Below, one piece after another: positions 8,191 through 18,101 of a stretch of 64,000 bases of DNA. The first letter of the stretch is position 1; each line of letters begins with the position of its first letter. Origin of the DNA: Sphingomonas sp. SUN039 (GTDB taxonomy: Bacteria; Pseudomonadota; Alphaproteobacteria; Sphingomonadales; Sphingomonadaceae); the NCBI RefSeq assembly GCF_024758725.1, contig NZ_CP096972.1, forward strand, positions 2,896,001 to 2,960,000, given 5' to 3'. Under the pieces are notes generated by a model, which was not told where the DNA came from, made no database searches, and saw only the letters and a list, made by a program, of their open reading frames with translations. Made by a program: the position numbers and the translations under genes.

Positions 8191-8238
8191 AGATGTTCCG
8201 GATGAAGACGTGTTGACGCGCCCCTTTTCCCAAATCGG

Positions 8239-8826
8239 TCAGTTAAGCAAGGGCTCGACCCAGCCGATGGTGCCGTCTCCGCGCCGGTAGACCATGTTGA
8301 ATGCGCCGGTGCCCGCGTTCCTGAACATCAGCGCATTGGTGTTGCGCAGGTCCAGCATCATCACCGCGTCGGACACGCTCGCCTCGGGCACATCGACCCG
8401 CGTCTCGGCCACCACCACGGGGTGGTCGCTCGCGACTTCCTCGGCCTCGTCGGCTTCGAACACGGTGTAGCGGGCATTGTCGGGGACCGCTCCTGCCAGC
8501 GCATCGCCATTGGGCGCGGCGGGGCCGTTATGGTCCTTCAACCGGCGGACATAGCGACGCAGCTGGCGCTCGATCTTTTCGGCCGCCGCATCGAAGGCGG
8601 GATGCGCCTCCATCGCGGTCGCGTGCCCCTTCAGGATCACGCCGTGCATGACATGCGCGACAATGTCGCACGAAAAGCCGTTGTCATGCGGCCCTTTACC
8701 CAGCGTCACATTGGCACCGATGGCGCGCGCGAAATATTTGCTGGCAATGCCCTGCATGCGGGTGTCGACATGGGTGCGGAGCGCTTCGCCAGTGGCGACC
8801 TGATGCCCGGAAACACGAATGTCCAT
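8239..8826 (-). CDS. hpf: Ribosome hibernation promoting factor, long form
   Basis: A 195-aa long-form HPF that dimerises 70S ribosomes in stationary phase. The N-terminal S30AE domain covers about residues 1-100 (MDIRVSGHQVATGEALRTHV). An acidic linker follows (about 125-140), then the C-terminal dimerisation domain (about 143-195, with DAVMMLDLRNTNALMFRN). It starts 15 bp after the dnaQ stop; the upstream GGAG (GCAAGGAGAAGTCGAC) is a good ribosome-binding site. Confidence 0.93.
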   Translation of the reverse strand: MDIRVSGHQVATGEALRTHVDTRMQGIASKYFARAIGANVTLGKGPHDNGFSCDIVAHVMHGVILKGHATAMEAHPAFDAAAEKIERQLRRYVRRLKDHNGPAAPNGDALAGAVPDNARYTVFEADEAEEVASDHPVVVAETRVDVPEASVSDAVMMLDLRNTNALMFRNAGTGAFNMVYRRGDGTIGWVEPLLN

Positions 8827-8841
8827 GTCGACTTCTCCTTG

Positions 8842-9558
8842 CTACTGAACCACTTCCGCCGCCACCCAGTCGTCGCCTGACGCCCAGACCGGATCGGTCA
8901 GCGTCGCGACAAACGCACGGTGGCGGACAATGTCTCCCTCGGACGGCCGGTGCGGGCGCGGACGACGGCCTGAAACCGGTGACGACGGCATCAATGCCGC
9001 GACTGCCGGGCGGATCGGCTCGGGTCCGGCCATGTCGAGGCCGATCTGCCGCCCACCGGTCAGCTCGACATAGACCTGCGCGAGCAATTGCGCGTCGAGC
9101 AGGGCACCGTGCTGGACGCGGTGGCTGCGGTCGATGCCGTAACGGGTGCACAGCGCGTCGAGGCTGTGCTTGGCCCCCGGGTGACGCGTTTTCGAGATCG
9201 CGAGCGTGTCGACGATCCGAGACCGCTGCAGATGCAGCCGCCCGCAACCCCCGAGCTCGGCGTTCAGAAACCCGTAGTCGAACATCGCATTGTGCGCGAT
9301 CAGCGGATCGTCGCCGATGAAATCGAGCAAATCCTCCACCACATCCTCGAACAGCGGCTTGTCGGCGAGGAATGCATCGCTCAGGCCGTGGATCTGTTCG
9401 GCAATGCTCGGCATCGCCATCTGCGGGTTGAAATAGGCGTGGAAGGTGTTGCCGGTCTCGCACCGGTTTACCAGCTCGATGCAGCCGATCTCGACGATCC
9501 GGTCGCCCTGGTTGGGGTCGAGGCCCGTTGTCTCGGTATCGAAGACGATTTCGCGCAT
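8842..9558 (-). CDS. dnaQ: DNA polymerase III epsilon subunit, proofreading exonuclease
   Basis: A 238-aa 3'-5' exonuclease of the replicative polymerase. The DEDDh motifs are visible: D7 and E9 in FDTETTGLD, the HNAMFDYGFL motif, and HGALLDAQLLAQVY with the catalytic His and Asp. The C-terminal part (about 185-238), which binds the alpha subunit in the family, is poorly conserved. The start at 9558 gives the canonical MREIVFDTETTG; the longer frame upstream is non-coding. It sits 10 bp after coaE. Confidence 0.95.
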   Translation of the reverse strand: MREIVFDTETTGLDPNQGDRIVEIGCIELVNRCETGNTFHAYFNPQMAMPSIAEQIHGLSDAFLADKPLFEDVVEDLLDFIGDDPLIAHNAMFDYGFLNAELGGCGRLHLQRSRIVDTLAISKTRHPGAKHSLDALCTRYGIDRSHRVQHGALLDAQLLAQVYVELTGGRQIGLDMAGPEPIRPAVAALMPSSPVSGRRPRPHRPSEGDIVRHRAFVATLTDPVWASGDDWVAAEVVQ

Positions 9559-9568
9559 TGAGACCCGA

Positions 9569-10162
9569 CTATCGGCCTTCGCGTCCCAAGATACAAGCGA
9601 CGACCTCTGCAACCTGCGCGCGCGTGGCGTCGAGCGGCGCGCCGGTGTCGATGACATGATCGGCGCGTGCGCGCTTTTCGGCATCGGGCAGCTGGCGCGC
9701 GAGGATCGAGTCGAATTTTTCGGGTGTCATGCCAGGGCGGGCTAGGACGCGGGTGCGCTGGATCTCGGGCAGGGCGGACACCACGATCACGCTCTCGAGC
9801 GCCTGCGCGCCGCCCTTTTCGAACAGGAGCGGGATGTCGAACACAACGAGCGGTGCATCGGCGTGCGCGGCAAGGAAAGCGGCCCGGTCCGCCGCCACTG
9901 CCGGATGGACGATACCCTCCAGCCGGGCGAGCGCTGCATCGTCACCGAGCACCAGCGCGCCGAGCTTCTGGCGATCCACGCCCATCGCCCCGGTGGTGCC
10001 CGGAAAGGCGGATTCGATTTCAGCGACGAGTCGCCCGCCCGGACCCTGCAATTCATGCACCGCCGCATCGGCATCGAACACCGGTACGCCGAGGTCGCGC
10101 AGCATCGCCGCAACGGTCGATTTGCCCATGCCGATGGAGCCGGTGAGGCCGACGGTTTTCAT
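9569..10162 (-). CDS. coaE: Dephospho-CoA kinase
   Basis: Last step of coenzyme A synthesis: ATP-dependent phosphorylation of the 3'-hydroxyl of dephospho-CoA. The 197-aa P-loop kinase has Walker A GSIGMGKST (residues 8-16) and the substrate-binding FDADAAVHEL. ATGA overlap (4 bp) with the upstream aroE gene indicates coupling. Confidence 0.95.
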   Translation of the reverse strand: MKTVGLTGSIGMGKSTVAAMLRDLGVPVFDADAAVHELQGPGGRLVAEIESAFPGTTGAMGVDRQKLGALVLGDDAALARLEGIVHPAVAADRAAFLAAHADAPLVVFDIPLLFEKGGAQALESVIVVSALPEIQRTRVLARPGMTPEKFDSILARQLPDAEKRARADHVIDTGAPLDATRAQVAEVVACILGREGR

Positions 10163-10986
10163 AAGGCCTGCCGCGGACCCCGATCCGGGGTAAGCAACAC
10201 GCGGAGCTCGGCGTCGTACTGGCGCGGCGCAGGTGCCCCGAAAAAACGCTCGAAAGCCTCGCCGGCCTGACCGATCAGCATCTCCAGCCCGTCGATGGTC
10301 GCCAGACCCCGAGCGCGTGCCGCCTTCAGGAGCGGCGTTTCGAGCGGCGCATAGACAAGATCGTAAACCAGCCCATCCGGCATGACATGCCGCTCAAGAT
10401 CGGGCAGGTCGGGCTGACCCGCCATGCCGAGCGATGAGGCGTTGACGAGAAGGTCGGCAGGCTGGTCGATCGTGCCGTCGAGCGCGGTCGCAGCGCCCGC
10501 AGGGACGAGCTCGTCGAGCAGCGCCTGCGCCTTGTCGGCATCACGGTTGAGGATCGTGATCCATGTCGCCCGTCCCGCCAGCGCCGCGAGCACGGCACGC
10601 GCGGCCCCGCCCGCCCCGACGACAATGGCATGGTCGAAACGCCTGCCGGCCAGTGGCTCGGCAAATCCCGTCGCATCGGTATTGCCCGCCGCCAGCCCAA
10701 GGTCCTGGGGAATGACGACGTTCGCGGCTCCCACCCTTCGCGCAAGCGGGGACAGGTCGCTCACCAGATCCATTACTGCGAGCTTGTGCGGCATCGTAAC
10801 GTTGCACCCTCGCCAGGCGGCATCGCCCCGCCTTTGGACGAAATAATCGGTGAGCTCGTCCGGACGCACCTGACAACGGCGGTATTCGGCATCGATGCCG
10901 AGCTTCTCCAGCCAGAAATTGTGAATGACCGGCGACTTCGACTGGGCGATCGGGTCGCCGATGACCTCGGCATAGGGCCGCGTCAT
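10159..10986 (-). CDS. aroE: Shikimate dehydrogenase
   Basis: NADPH-dependent reduction of 3-dehydroshikimate to shikimate in aromatic amino-acid synthesis. The 275-aa protein has the substrate-binding SKSP (residues 16-19), catalytic K68 in NVTMPHK, D104 in NTDATGF, and the nucleotide-binding VVGAGGAARAV. The start MTRPYAEVIGDPIAQSKSP at 10986 overlaps the preceding maf gene by 4 bp. Confidence 0.95.
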   Translation of the reverse strand: MTRPYAEVIGDPIAQSKSPVIHNFWLEKLGIDAEYRRCQVRPDELTDYFVQRRGDAAWRGCNVTMPHKLAVMDLVSDLSPLARRVGAANVVIPQDLGLAAGNTDATGFAEPLAGRRFDHAIVVGAGGAARAVLAALAGRATWITILNRDADKAQALLDELVPAGAATALDGTIDQPADLLVNASSLGMAGQPDLPDLERHVMPDGLVYDLVYAPLETPLLKAARARGLATIDGLEMLIGQAGEAFERFFGAPAPRQYDAELRVLLTPDRGPRQAL

Positions 10987-11564
10987 GACGCCAGCATGCC
11001 CCGCACGCGCAACCAGCCAAGCAGCGGCAGCAGCGGCAGGCCCATGATCGTCCAGTGGTCGCCGTCGATGCGGTCGAACAGCTGCACGCCCGCGCCCTCG
11101 ATCCGGTAACCGCCGACGCAGCCCGCGACAGCCGTGCCCTCGCGCAGGACGTACCCGGCGATGAAATCGTCCGACAGTGCGCGCATCGTCATCGTCGCCC
11201 GGGCAACGTGCCGCCACACCGGCACGCCATTCTCCGCTGCGACAACTGCGCTGTGCAGCCGGTGCGTGCGGCCCGATAGCGCGCGCAATTGTTCAGCCAG
11301 CCCTTCGCCCGGCTTGTCGATCAGCAACCCATCGTCGCGCTGGACCGTCGAATCGCAGCCAAGAACGAGGTCGCCGGGACGGCGCGACGAGATTTTGACG
11401 GCTTTGAGTTCGGCAAGCGCATCGGCCAGCCCGCGCCCGTCGAGATGCCTGAGCGCCGCTTTCGCCGCGTCCTCGTCGACGCCCGGCGACACGGCCTCGT
11501 GCACAACCCCTGCCGCACTCAGCATCGCGCGCCGTGACGCGCTGGTCGACGCCAGCACCAGCAT
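10983..11564 (-). CDS. Maf family nucleotide pyrophosphatase (first copy)
   Basis: A 193-aa Maf/HAM1-fold house-cleaning nucleotide pyrophosphatase that probably hydrolyses non-canonical or modified NTPs. It begins MLVLASTSASRRAMLSAAG (the family S-x-S-x-RR motif) and has the LGCDSTV acidic motif. The start at 11564 shares one base with the ppsR stop (TGATG). A second maf gene lies at 30755-31327 beside infA; the two are paralogues and probably differ in substrate. Confidence 0.9.
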   Translation of the reverse strand: MLVLASTSASRRAMLSAAGVVHEAVSPGVDEDAAKAALRHLDGRGLADALAELKAVKISSRRPGDLVLGCDSTVQRDDGLLIDKPGEGLAEQLRALSGRTHRLHSAVVAAENGVPVWRHVARATMTMRALSDDFIAGYVLREGTAVAGCVGGYRIEGAGVQLFDRIDGDHWTIMGLPLLPLLGWLRVRGMLAS

Positions 11565-12379
11565 CAGACGGTGCCGCGCCGTTCGTTGCACAGGTTGATG
11601 ATTGCGGCCGCTGCTTCCTCGATCGACCGCCGCGTCATGTCGATCACCGGCCAGGCATTGTCGGCAAACATCCGCCGCGCGTACGCCAGCTCTGCCGCGA
11701 CTTTATCCTCGTCGACATAATCGGTTTCGGGGGCCTGGTTAAGCGACAGCAACCGGTTGCGGCGGATCTGGATCAACCGGTCGGCGCTGGTGACGAGACC
11801 GACGACCAGCGGATTTTTGAGGTCGTAAAGCAGCTCGGGCGGCGGCGATTCGACAACGATAGGGATGTTTGCGGTCTTGTAGCCGCGATTGGCGAGATAG
11901 ATCGATGTCGGCGTCTTCGAGGTCCGGCTGACGCCGGCCAGCACGATGTCGGCCTGTTCCCAATTCTCCCAGCCGATACCGTCGTCGTGCGCAATGGTGA
12001 ACTGGATCGCATCGACGCGCGCAAAATAGGCCGCGTCGAGCGTATGCTGTCCGCCGACCCGCGCGGTCATCTGTTGGCCGAGCATCGACGACAGCGTATC
12101 GGTGACGGCGTCGAGCGGCGCGAGAGCGGGCAACCCGGCCGCCGCGCACATATCCTCGAGCTTGCGCCGCAAACTATGGTTGGCCAACGTGAACAGCACC
12201 AACCCGGGGTGTTTGCCGATATCGCCCATGATCCGCTGCAAATGGCCTTCGCTGCGGACCATCGGCCAGAAATGCTTCATCGATTCGACATCGTCGAACT
12301 GCGCCAGCGCGGCCTTGGCCACGGTTTCGAGCGTTTCGCCGGTCGAGTCCGACAGCAGATGGAGATGAAGCCGCGCCAC
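11564..12379 (-). CDS. ppsR: PEP synthase / pyruvate phosphate dikinase regulatory protein (PPSR, DUF299)
   Basis: A bifunctional kinase/pyrophosphorylase that switches PEP-forming dikinases by ADP-dependent phosphorylation. The GTG start at 12379 gives the family N-terminus MARLHLHLLSDSTGETLE and has AGGGG 7 bases upstream; an ATG at 12415 would add 12 non-family residues. The P-loop is GVSRTSKTPTSIYLA. This is the homologue of the Caulobacter/Rickettsia RP001 gene that flanks the chromosomal origin opposite hemE, and it is divergent from hemE here too. It heads a long overlapping minus-strand run. Confidence 0.92.
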   Translation of the reverse strand: MARLHLHLLSDSTGETLETVAKAALAQFDDVESMKHFWPMVRSEGHLQRIMGDIGKHPGLVLFTLANHSLRRKLEDMCAAAGLPALAPLDAVTDTLSSMLGQQMTARVGGQHTLDAAYFARVDAIQFTIAHDDGIGWENWEQADIVLAGVSRTSKTPTSIYLANRGYKTANIPIVVESPPPELLYDLKNPLVVGLVTSADRLIQIRRNRLLSLNQAPETDYVDEDKVAAELAYARRMFADNAWPVIDMTRRSIEEAAAAIINLCNERRGTV

Positions 12380-12670
12380 GCCGGCCCCTGTGCACAAGTC
12401 GCGGGAAAAGCGCAAAGACAGCGGTGCGGGCGGAATCCGGCAGGGTTATCGCCCCCGATGGCTGAATGCCTTTCCCCCGAGTCATGCACAGCCGCATCAT
12501 TTGCCCGGGCACATGTGGATAACGGGTGCGAATCAGCGCGAATCGGCGGGTATCTGCGGATCGCCACGGGTCAAACTGTTGGCAGAATCCCGAACACCGC
12601 ATAAACCCCGTCAATCGACGCCCATCAACTCTCATCAACCTTCTCTAAGAATCTAGGATAGGAAGACCGC
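12380..12670. other. Candidate chromosomal replication origin (oriC)
   Basis: A 291-bp intergenic region between divergent ppsR and hemE. It contains a perfect DnaA box, TGTGGATAA at 12514-12522, and two-mismatch relatives TGTGCACAA (12390-12398) and TCATGCACA (12482-12490). There are six GANTC sites, targets of the cell-cycle methylase CcrM: 12433, 12479, 12530, 12540, 12585 and 12649 (start positions). CATCAAC is repeated at 12623 and 12633 in a relatively AT-rich tract next to hemE. In Caulobacter and Rickettsia the origin lies between these same two genes, and parS/parAB lie 5-10 kb away here. Assignment is by context and motifs. Confidence 0.72.
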
Positions 12671-13702
12671 TTGGCCGACCCGATAAACGTGCCGATCATG
12701 ACCGTGTTAAACGGCGAAGCGACCGAACGGCCTCCGATATGGTTTATGCGTCAAGCGGGCCGCTACCTCCCCGAATATCGTGCCTTGCGCGCCGAAAAGG
12801 GTGGTTTTCTAGACCTTGTCTATGATGTCGAAGCAGCGATCGAGGTCACCCTGCAACCGCTGAAACGGTTCGGGTTCGATGCGGCGATCCTGTTTTCCGA
12901 CATCCTCGTCGTGCCTTATGCGATGGGTCAGGATCTGTGGTTCGAGGAAGGCGAAGGCCCGCGATTGGCGCCCAAGCTGCTCGATACCTTGCTGGAAAGC
13001 CTCACAGCCGCGCCTGAGCGGCTCGAGCCGGTGTTCCGGACGGTTGCAGGGGTCAAGGCGGCTCTGGCCCCTGACAAGGCGCTGCTGGGCTTTGCGGGCA
13101 GCCCCTGGACGGTTGCGACGTATATGATCGCGGGGCAGGGGAGCCGTGAACAGGCCGAAGCGCGGCGGCTGAGCTACCGTGAGCCCGAGCGTGTCGCAGC
13201 CTTGCTCGATGCGATTGCAGAGACGACGATCGGTTATCTCCGCGCGCAGATCGACGCCGGGGCCGATGCGGTGCAGCTGTTCGACAGCTGGTCGGGGAGC
13301 CTGTCACCGCGCCAGTTCGAGCAGATGGTGATCGCGCCGAATGCGAAGATCGTCGCCGCGCTCAAACAATCGCATCCGGACACGCCTGTCATCGGATTTC
13401 CCAAGGGTGCCGGCGGCAAGCTGCCTGCCTATGCCCGCGAAACCGGGGTCGATGCGGTCGGCGTCGACGAAACGGTCGATCCCGAATGGGCGCATGCGTC
13501 ATTGCCGTCAGGCATGCCGGTGCAAGGCAATCTCGATCCGCTGTCGCTGGTTACGGGCGGGCCGCAACTCCACGACGCTGTTGACCGCATCCTGAAAGCG
13601 TTTTCGGGCCGCCCGCATATCTTCAACCTTGGCCACGGGATCGTGCCCGACACGCCGATTGCCCATGTCGAAGCCGTGCTGGCGCAGGTGCGGGGCCGCT
13701 AG
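12671..13702 (+). CDS. hemE: Uroporphyrinogen decarboxylase
   Basis: Converts uroporphyrinogen III to coproporphyrinogen III in haem synthesis. The 343-aa protein has the signature PPIWFMRQAGRYLPEYR near its N-terminus and the GFAGSPWTVATYMI and FNLGHGIVPDTP motifs. The TTG start at 12671 is preceded by AGGAAG; an ATG nine codons later is less likely because the shorter form would lose conserved N-terminal residues. It is followed after 3 bp by hemJ. Confidence 0.95.
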   Translation: MADPINVPIMTVLNGEATERPPIWFMRQAGRYLPEYRALRAEKGGFLDLVYDVEAAIEVTLQPLKRFGFDAAILFSDILVVPYAMGQDLWFEEGEGPRLAPKLLDTLLESLTAAPERLEPVFRTVAGVKAALAPDKALLGFAGSPWTVATYMIAGQGSREQAEARRLSYREPERVAALLDAIAETTIGYLRAQIDAGADAVQLFDSWSGSLSPRQFEQMVIAPNAKIVAALKQSHPDTPVIGFPKGAGGKLPAYARETGVDAVGVDETVDPEWAHASLPSGMPVQGNLDPLSLVTGGPQLHDAVDRILKAFSGRPHIFNLGHGIVPDTPIAHVEAVLAQVRGR

Positions 13703-13705
13703 ACC

Positions 13706-14164
13706 ATGTTCGACTGGTTCGGCACCGGTATGCTCGGATCGGCCTATCTGTGGGTCAAGGCCGCGCATGTCGTGTTCGTGATCTTCTGGATGGCGGGTCT
13801 GTTCATGCTGCCGCGATTCCTGGTCTATCATCAGGAAGCGGCACCCGGTTCGGCGGAGGAAAAACTCTGGGCGCACCGCGAGGCGCGGTTGATCGCCATC
13901 ATCATGAATCCGGCGATGGTCGCCGTCTGGGCCCTGGGTCTGACGCTGATCGTGAACATTGGCGCATCGGGGGAATGGTGGTTCCGCCTGAAATTCCTGA
14001 GCGTCGTCGGTCTCACCTGGTTCCACATGTGGATGGTCGGTTACGCCCGCAAACTGGCGGCGGGGCAGCGCACGGCGTCGGGCCGGACATTGCGGTTGCT
14101 CAACGAGATTCCGAGCCTGGCCACCATCGTCATCGTCATTCTGGTGATCGTCCGCCCGTTCTAG
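13706..14164 (+). CDS. hemJ: Protoporphyrinogen oxidase HemJ (UPF0093)
   Basis: A 152-aa inner-membrane protein with about four hydrophobic helices that oxidises protoporphyrinogen IX in many proteobacteria lacking HemG/HemY. The conserved [17 protein letters not shown] stretch contains the essential first-helix His, and [16 protein letters not shown] carries the second conserved region. It is 3 bp downstream of hemE, so two haem-pathway enzymes are co-transcribed. Confidence 0.92.
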   Translation: MFDWFGTGMLGSAYLWVKAAHVVFVIFWMAGLFMLPRFLVYHQEAAPGSAEEKLWAHREARLIAIIMNPAMVAVWALGLTLIVNIGASGEWWFRLKFLSVVGLTWFHMWMVGYARKLAAGQRTASGRTLRLLNEIPSLATIVIVILVIVRPF

Positions 14165-14294
14165 AAGCCTTGACTTTCGTGCCGCTCGCGCCGACATCCT
14201 CGCCAGCAGCGACGTCCTGTCTGCTGCATCGAGTGCCGGTCCTCGGCGTCCTCGCGCGACCCTTTACGGCGTTGCCTATCTCCCGGAAATACAC

Positions 14295-15554
<1,260 letters not shown>

Positions 15555-15576
15555 TCGCCGGGATCGTTACGTCCCC

Positions 15577-16311
15577 ATGCTGACCCTTATGCCGATACTC
15601 GCTGCCGTCGCGACCGAACCCATGTCGATGTCGTGGCTGTGGAGCCATATCGTCTCCGACTTCCAGAACATCGGCACGGCGTCGGCCATGACGGCATTCG
15701 GCACGGTCGTGCTGCTCGACATCGCGTTGGCGGGCGACAATGCGATTATCGTCGGTGCGCTGGCAGCCGGTCTGCCGCCCGAGCAGCGCAAGAAAGTCAT
15801 TGCGATCGGCATCCTCGCCGCGCTCCTCTTGCGGATCGTGTTCGCGGTTGCGGTGCTCTACGGCCTCGAACGCTTCAAGGAATACGGTCTTGTCCTCGGC
15901 GGCGGCCTGTTGCTGCTGTGGGTCGCGTGGAAGATGTACCGCGAGTTGCAGCCCAAGGGCGCGCCCGGCGGTTCCGACGAAGTGTCGGGCGACGAGCATA
16001 GCGGCATCCGCCCCGCCAAGAGCTTCGCCAGTGCCGCCTGGGCGGTCGCGGTCGCCGATGTCTCGATGAGCCTCGACAATGTCCTCGCCGTCGCGGGCGC
16101 GGCGCGCGAACACCCCGGCATCATGGTCATCGGCCTGATCCTGTCGGTCGCCATGATGGGGATCGCGGCCAACGTCATCGCCAAATATATCGAGCGCTAT
16201 CGCTGGATCGCCTGGGGTGGCCTCATCATCATCATCTATGTCGCGGGCAAGATGATCTACGACGGCTGGCACGACTTCGCGCCGACGGCGCAGGCGCTGA
16301 TCGGCGGCTGA
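15577..16311 (+). CDS. TerC family membrane protein (YjbE type)
   Basis: A 244-aa integral membrane protein of the TerC family, thought to move metal ions such as manganese. Acidic motifs sit in membrane segments: LLDIALAGDNAIIVGALA in the second helix and VSMSLDNVLAVAGAA in the later repeat. A cytoplasmic loop of about 40 charged residues separates the two halves. It starts 22 bp after rho. No manganese riboswitch-like leader fits in that space. Confidence 0.88.
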   Translation: MLTLMPILAAVATEPMSMSWLWSHIVSDFQNIGTASAMTAFGTVVLLDIALAGDNAIIVGALAAGLPPEQRKKVIAIGILAALLLRIVFAVAVLYGLERFKEYGLVLGGGLLLLWVAWKMYRELQPKGAPGGSDEVSGDEHSGIRPAKSFASAAWAVAVADVSMSLDNVLAVAGAAREHPGIMVIGLILSVAMMGIAANVIAKYIERYRWIAWGGLIIIIYVAGKMIYDGWHDFAPTAQALIGG

Positions 16312-16371
16312 GCGGCTGGCTTGCGGGCCGTCCGTCTTGCCCGCATAACGGCGCGCGAAGGGGACGAACCC

Positions 16372-16611
16372 ATGAAGATCACCGTCGACGTCGATTGCAC
16401 GCCCGAGGAAGCGCGGCGGTTCATGGGGCTGCCCGACCTGACGCCGGTGCACGATGCCTATATCGGCCAGATGCTCGACGTGGTGAAAACCGGCGGCGTG
16501 TCCCGCGACACGCTGGAGGGCATGATGAAAAACTGGATGCCGATGGGCGAAACCGGCATGAAGATGTGGACCCAGCTGTTCGACAATGTGACGGGTGCGG
16601 GCAAGAAATAG
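16372..16611 (+). CDS. DUF6489 family protein
   Basis: A 79-aa soluble protein starting MKITVDVDCTPEEARRFMGLPDL, with ENTVTGAG-like C-terminus (DNVTGAGKK). It fits the DUF6489 family; function unknown. Its length and Pro-Asp-Leu N-terminal region resemble small phasin-like proteins. The start at 16372 has AAGGGG 8 bases upstream; the upstream part of the frame to 16321 is not coding-like. Confidence 0.72.
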   Translation: MKITVDVDCTPEEARRFMGLPDLTPVHDAYIGQMLDVVKTGGVSRDTLEGMMKNWMPMGETGMKMWTQLFDNVTGAGKK

Positions 16612-16656
16612 CACCCTTTGCGCCGCAGGCTTTTGGTCGGTTTTAGCAGAGCGTGG

Positions 16657-16742
16657 TTCACACGAAGCTCACGAAGGCACAAAGAGGTTCGTCCCCTTTC
16701 CTTCGCTCTTCGTCCTTCGCGTCTTCGTGAGCTTCGTGTGAA
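16657..16742. repeat. Intergenic inverted repeat, 20-bp perfect arms
   Basis: Left arm 16657-16676 (TTCACACGAAGCTCACGAAG) is perfectly complementary to the right arm 16723-16742, with a 46-base loop. It fills the gap between the DUF6489 gene and mnmE. The wording is close to the outer arms of the element at 58111-58300 (TTTCACGCAAAGGCGCAAAG type), so both probably belong to one class of dispersed palindromic elements. It may also act as a transcription barrier. Confidence 0.8.
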
Positions 16743-16775
16743 ACAAATCCGATGCCCTGCGGCGCGTCCCAAGTC

Positions 16776-18065
16776 GTGACGGAGCGACCCACCATCTTTG
16801 CAAGATCGACCGGGGCATTGCCTTCGGCGATTGCGATTGTTCGGGTCAGTGGGCCACGTGCGGTGCACGCGCTGTCGGCGCTTTCCGGTCGGGCCGTGCC
16901 CGATCCGCGGATGGCTGTGGTGCGGCCGTTGCGGCATCCCGACAGCGGCGCGTTGCTCGATACCGCGCTCATTCTCTGGTTCCCCGGACCCCACACCGCG
17001 ACCGGCGAGGATCTGGTCGAACTGCACCTGCACGGCGGACGCGCGGTCGTTTCGGCGGTCGAGGCGGCGTTGTCGGAGATCGACGGCTTGCACTCCGCCG
17101 AACCCGGCGCCTTTACCCGTCGCGCGTTCGAGAACGGGCGGCTCGATCTCACCCAGGTCGAAGGACTTGCCGATCTCCTTAGCGCCGAAACCGAACGCCA
17201 GCGCACGGCGGCGTTGGTGCTGGCCGAGGGCGGGCTGCGCCGCGAAGTCGAACGCTGGCAGGCGCGCCTGCTGCAGCTCGCCGCGCGCGCCGAGGCGCAG
17301 ATCGATTTTGCCGATGAGGACGATGTCGGGAACGGCGACATGGGGCTGCGGCGGGATTGCGGCGTGTTGGCGGACGAGCTCGGAGCGGCGCTTGCCAACC
17401 CGCCCGCCGAACGCCTCCGCGACGGGGTCCGGATCGGCATTGCCGGACCGCCGAATGCCGGAAAATCCACGCTTCTCAATGCGTTGGTTGGCCGCGAGGC
17501 CGCGATCGCCTCGCCGGTCGCGGGCACCACCCGCGACGTCATCGAAACGCCGGTCAGCCTGGGTGGCATGCCGGTCGTGTTTGTCGACATGGCCGGATTG
17601 CGCGCCACCACGGACGACGCGATCGAAGCCATCGGTATCTCGCGCGCCGAGGCTGCCATCGCGCGCAGCGACGTGTTGCTATGGCTCGGCGAACCGGCGG
17701 AGGCTCCTGCAGGCGATCACGTTCTTCGCATCGGGACCAAGAGCGATCTCGGCGGCGCGCGCCTGCCGACCGATCTCAATGTGTCCGCCGTTACCGGGAA
17801 CAACATGACTGCATTGATCGCGCTGCTCGTCGAGCGCGCGAGTCTCCTCCTCCCCGCTATCGGTAGCCTCGCGCTGACTACGGTCCAGCAGGCCCATATC
17901 CGCACAGCCAGCACCGCCTTGACCGGCGCCAGTGTCCAGAGCGACGATGTGCTCCGCGCCGAAGACCTCCGCGCCGCCATGCGCGCGCTCGACCGCATTA
18001 CCGGTGCCGCCGATACCGAAGCGATGCTCGACACACTGTTCGGTCGCTTCTGCATCGGGAAATGA
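16776..18065 (+). CDS. mnmE: tRNA uridine-5-carboxymethylaminomethyl modification GTPase
   Basis: Partner of MnmG in modifying wobble uridine-34. The 429-aa protein has the N-terminal formyl-THF-binding domain (TIFARSTGALPSAIAIVRVSG), a helical domain, and a G domain with P-loop GIAGPPNAGKSTLLNAL and G3 DMAGLR. The C-terminal FGRFCIGK carries the catalytic cysteine motif. GTG 16776 matches the family N-terminus; an ATG at 16752 gives eight extra residues and is the alternative. mnmG follows, with a parS site in between. Confidence 0.94.
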   Translation: MTERPTIFARSTGALPSAIAIVRVSGPRAVHALSALSGRAVPDPRMAVVRPLRHPDSGALLDTALILWFPGPHTATGEDLVELHLHGGRAVVSAVEAALSEIDGLHSAEPGAFTRRAFENGRLDLTQVEGLADLLSAETERQRTAALVLAEGGLRREVERWQARLLQLAARAEAQIDFADEDDVGNGDMGLRRDCGVLADELGAALANPPAERLRDGVRIGIAGPPNAGKSTLLNALVGREAAIASPVAGTTRDVIETPVSLGGMPVVFVDMAGLRATTDDAIEAIGISRAEAAIARSDVLLWLGEPAEAPAGDHVLRIGTKSDLGGARLPTDLNVSAVTGNNMTALIALLVERASLLLPAIGSLALTTVQQAHIRTASTALTGASVQSDDVLRAEDLRAAMRALDRITGAADTEAMLDTLFGRFCIGK

Positions 18066-18079
18066 GTTTCACGTGAAAC
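18066..18079. promoter_or_regulatory. parS centromere site 1
   Basis: Perfect 14-bp palindrome GTTTCACGTGAAAC, identical to the core of the bacterial parS consensus bound by ParB. It lies one base after the mnmE stop and upstream of mnmG, 3 kb from parB itself and about 5.5 kb from the origin candidate. Confidence 0.93.
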
Positions 18080-18101
18080 GGGAGCGCGTTAAGGGCTTGC
18101 C

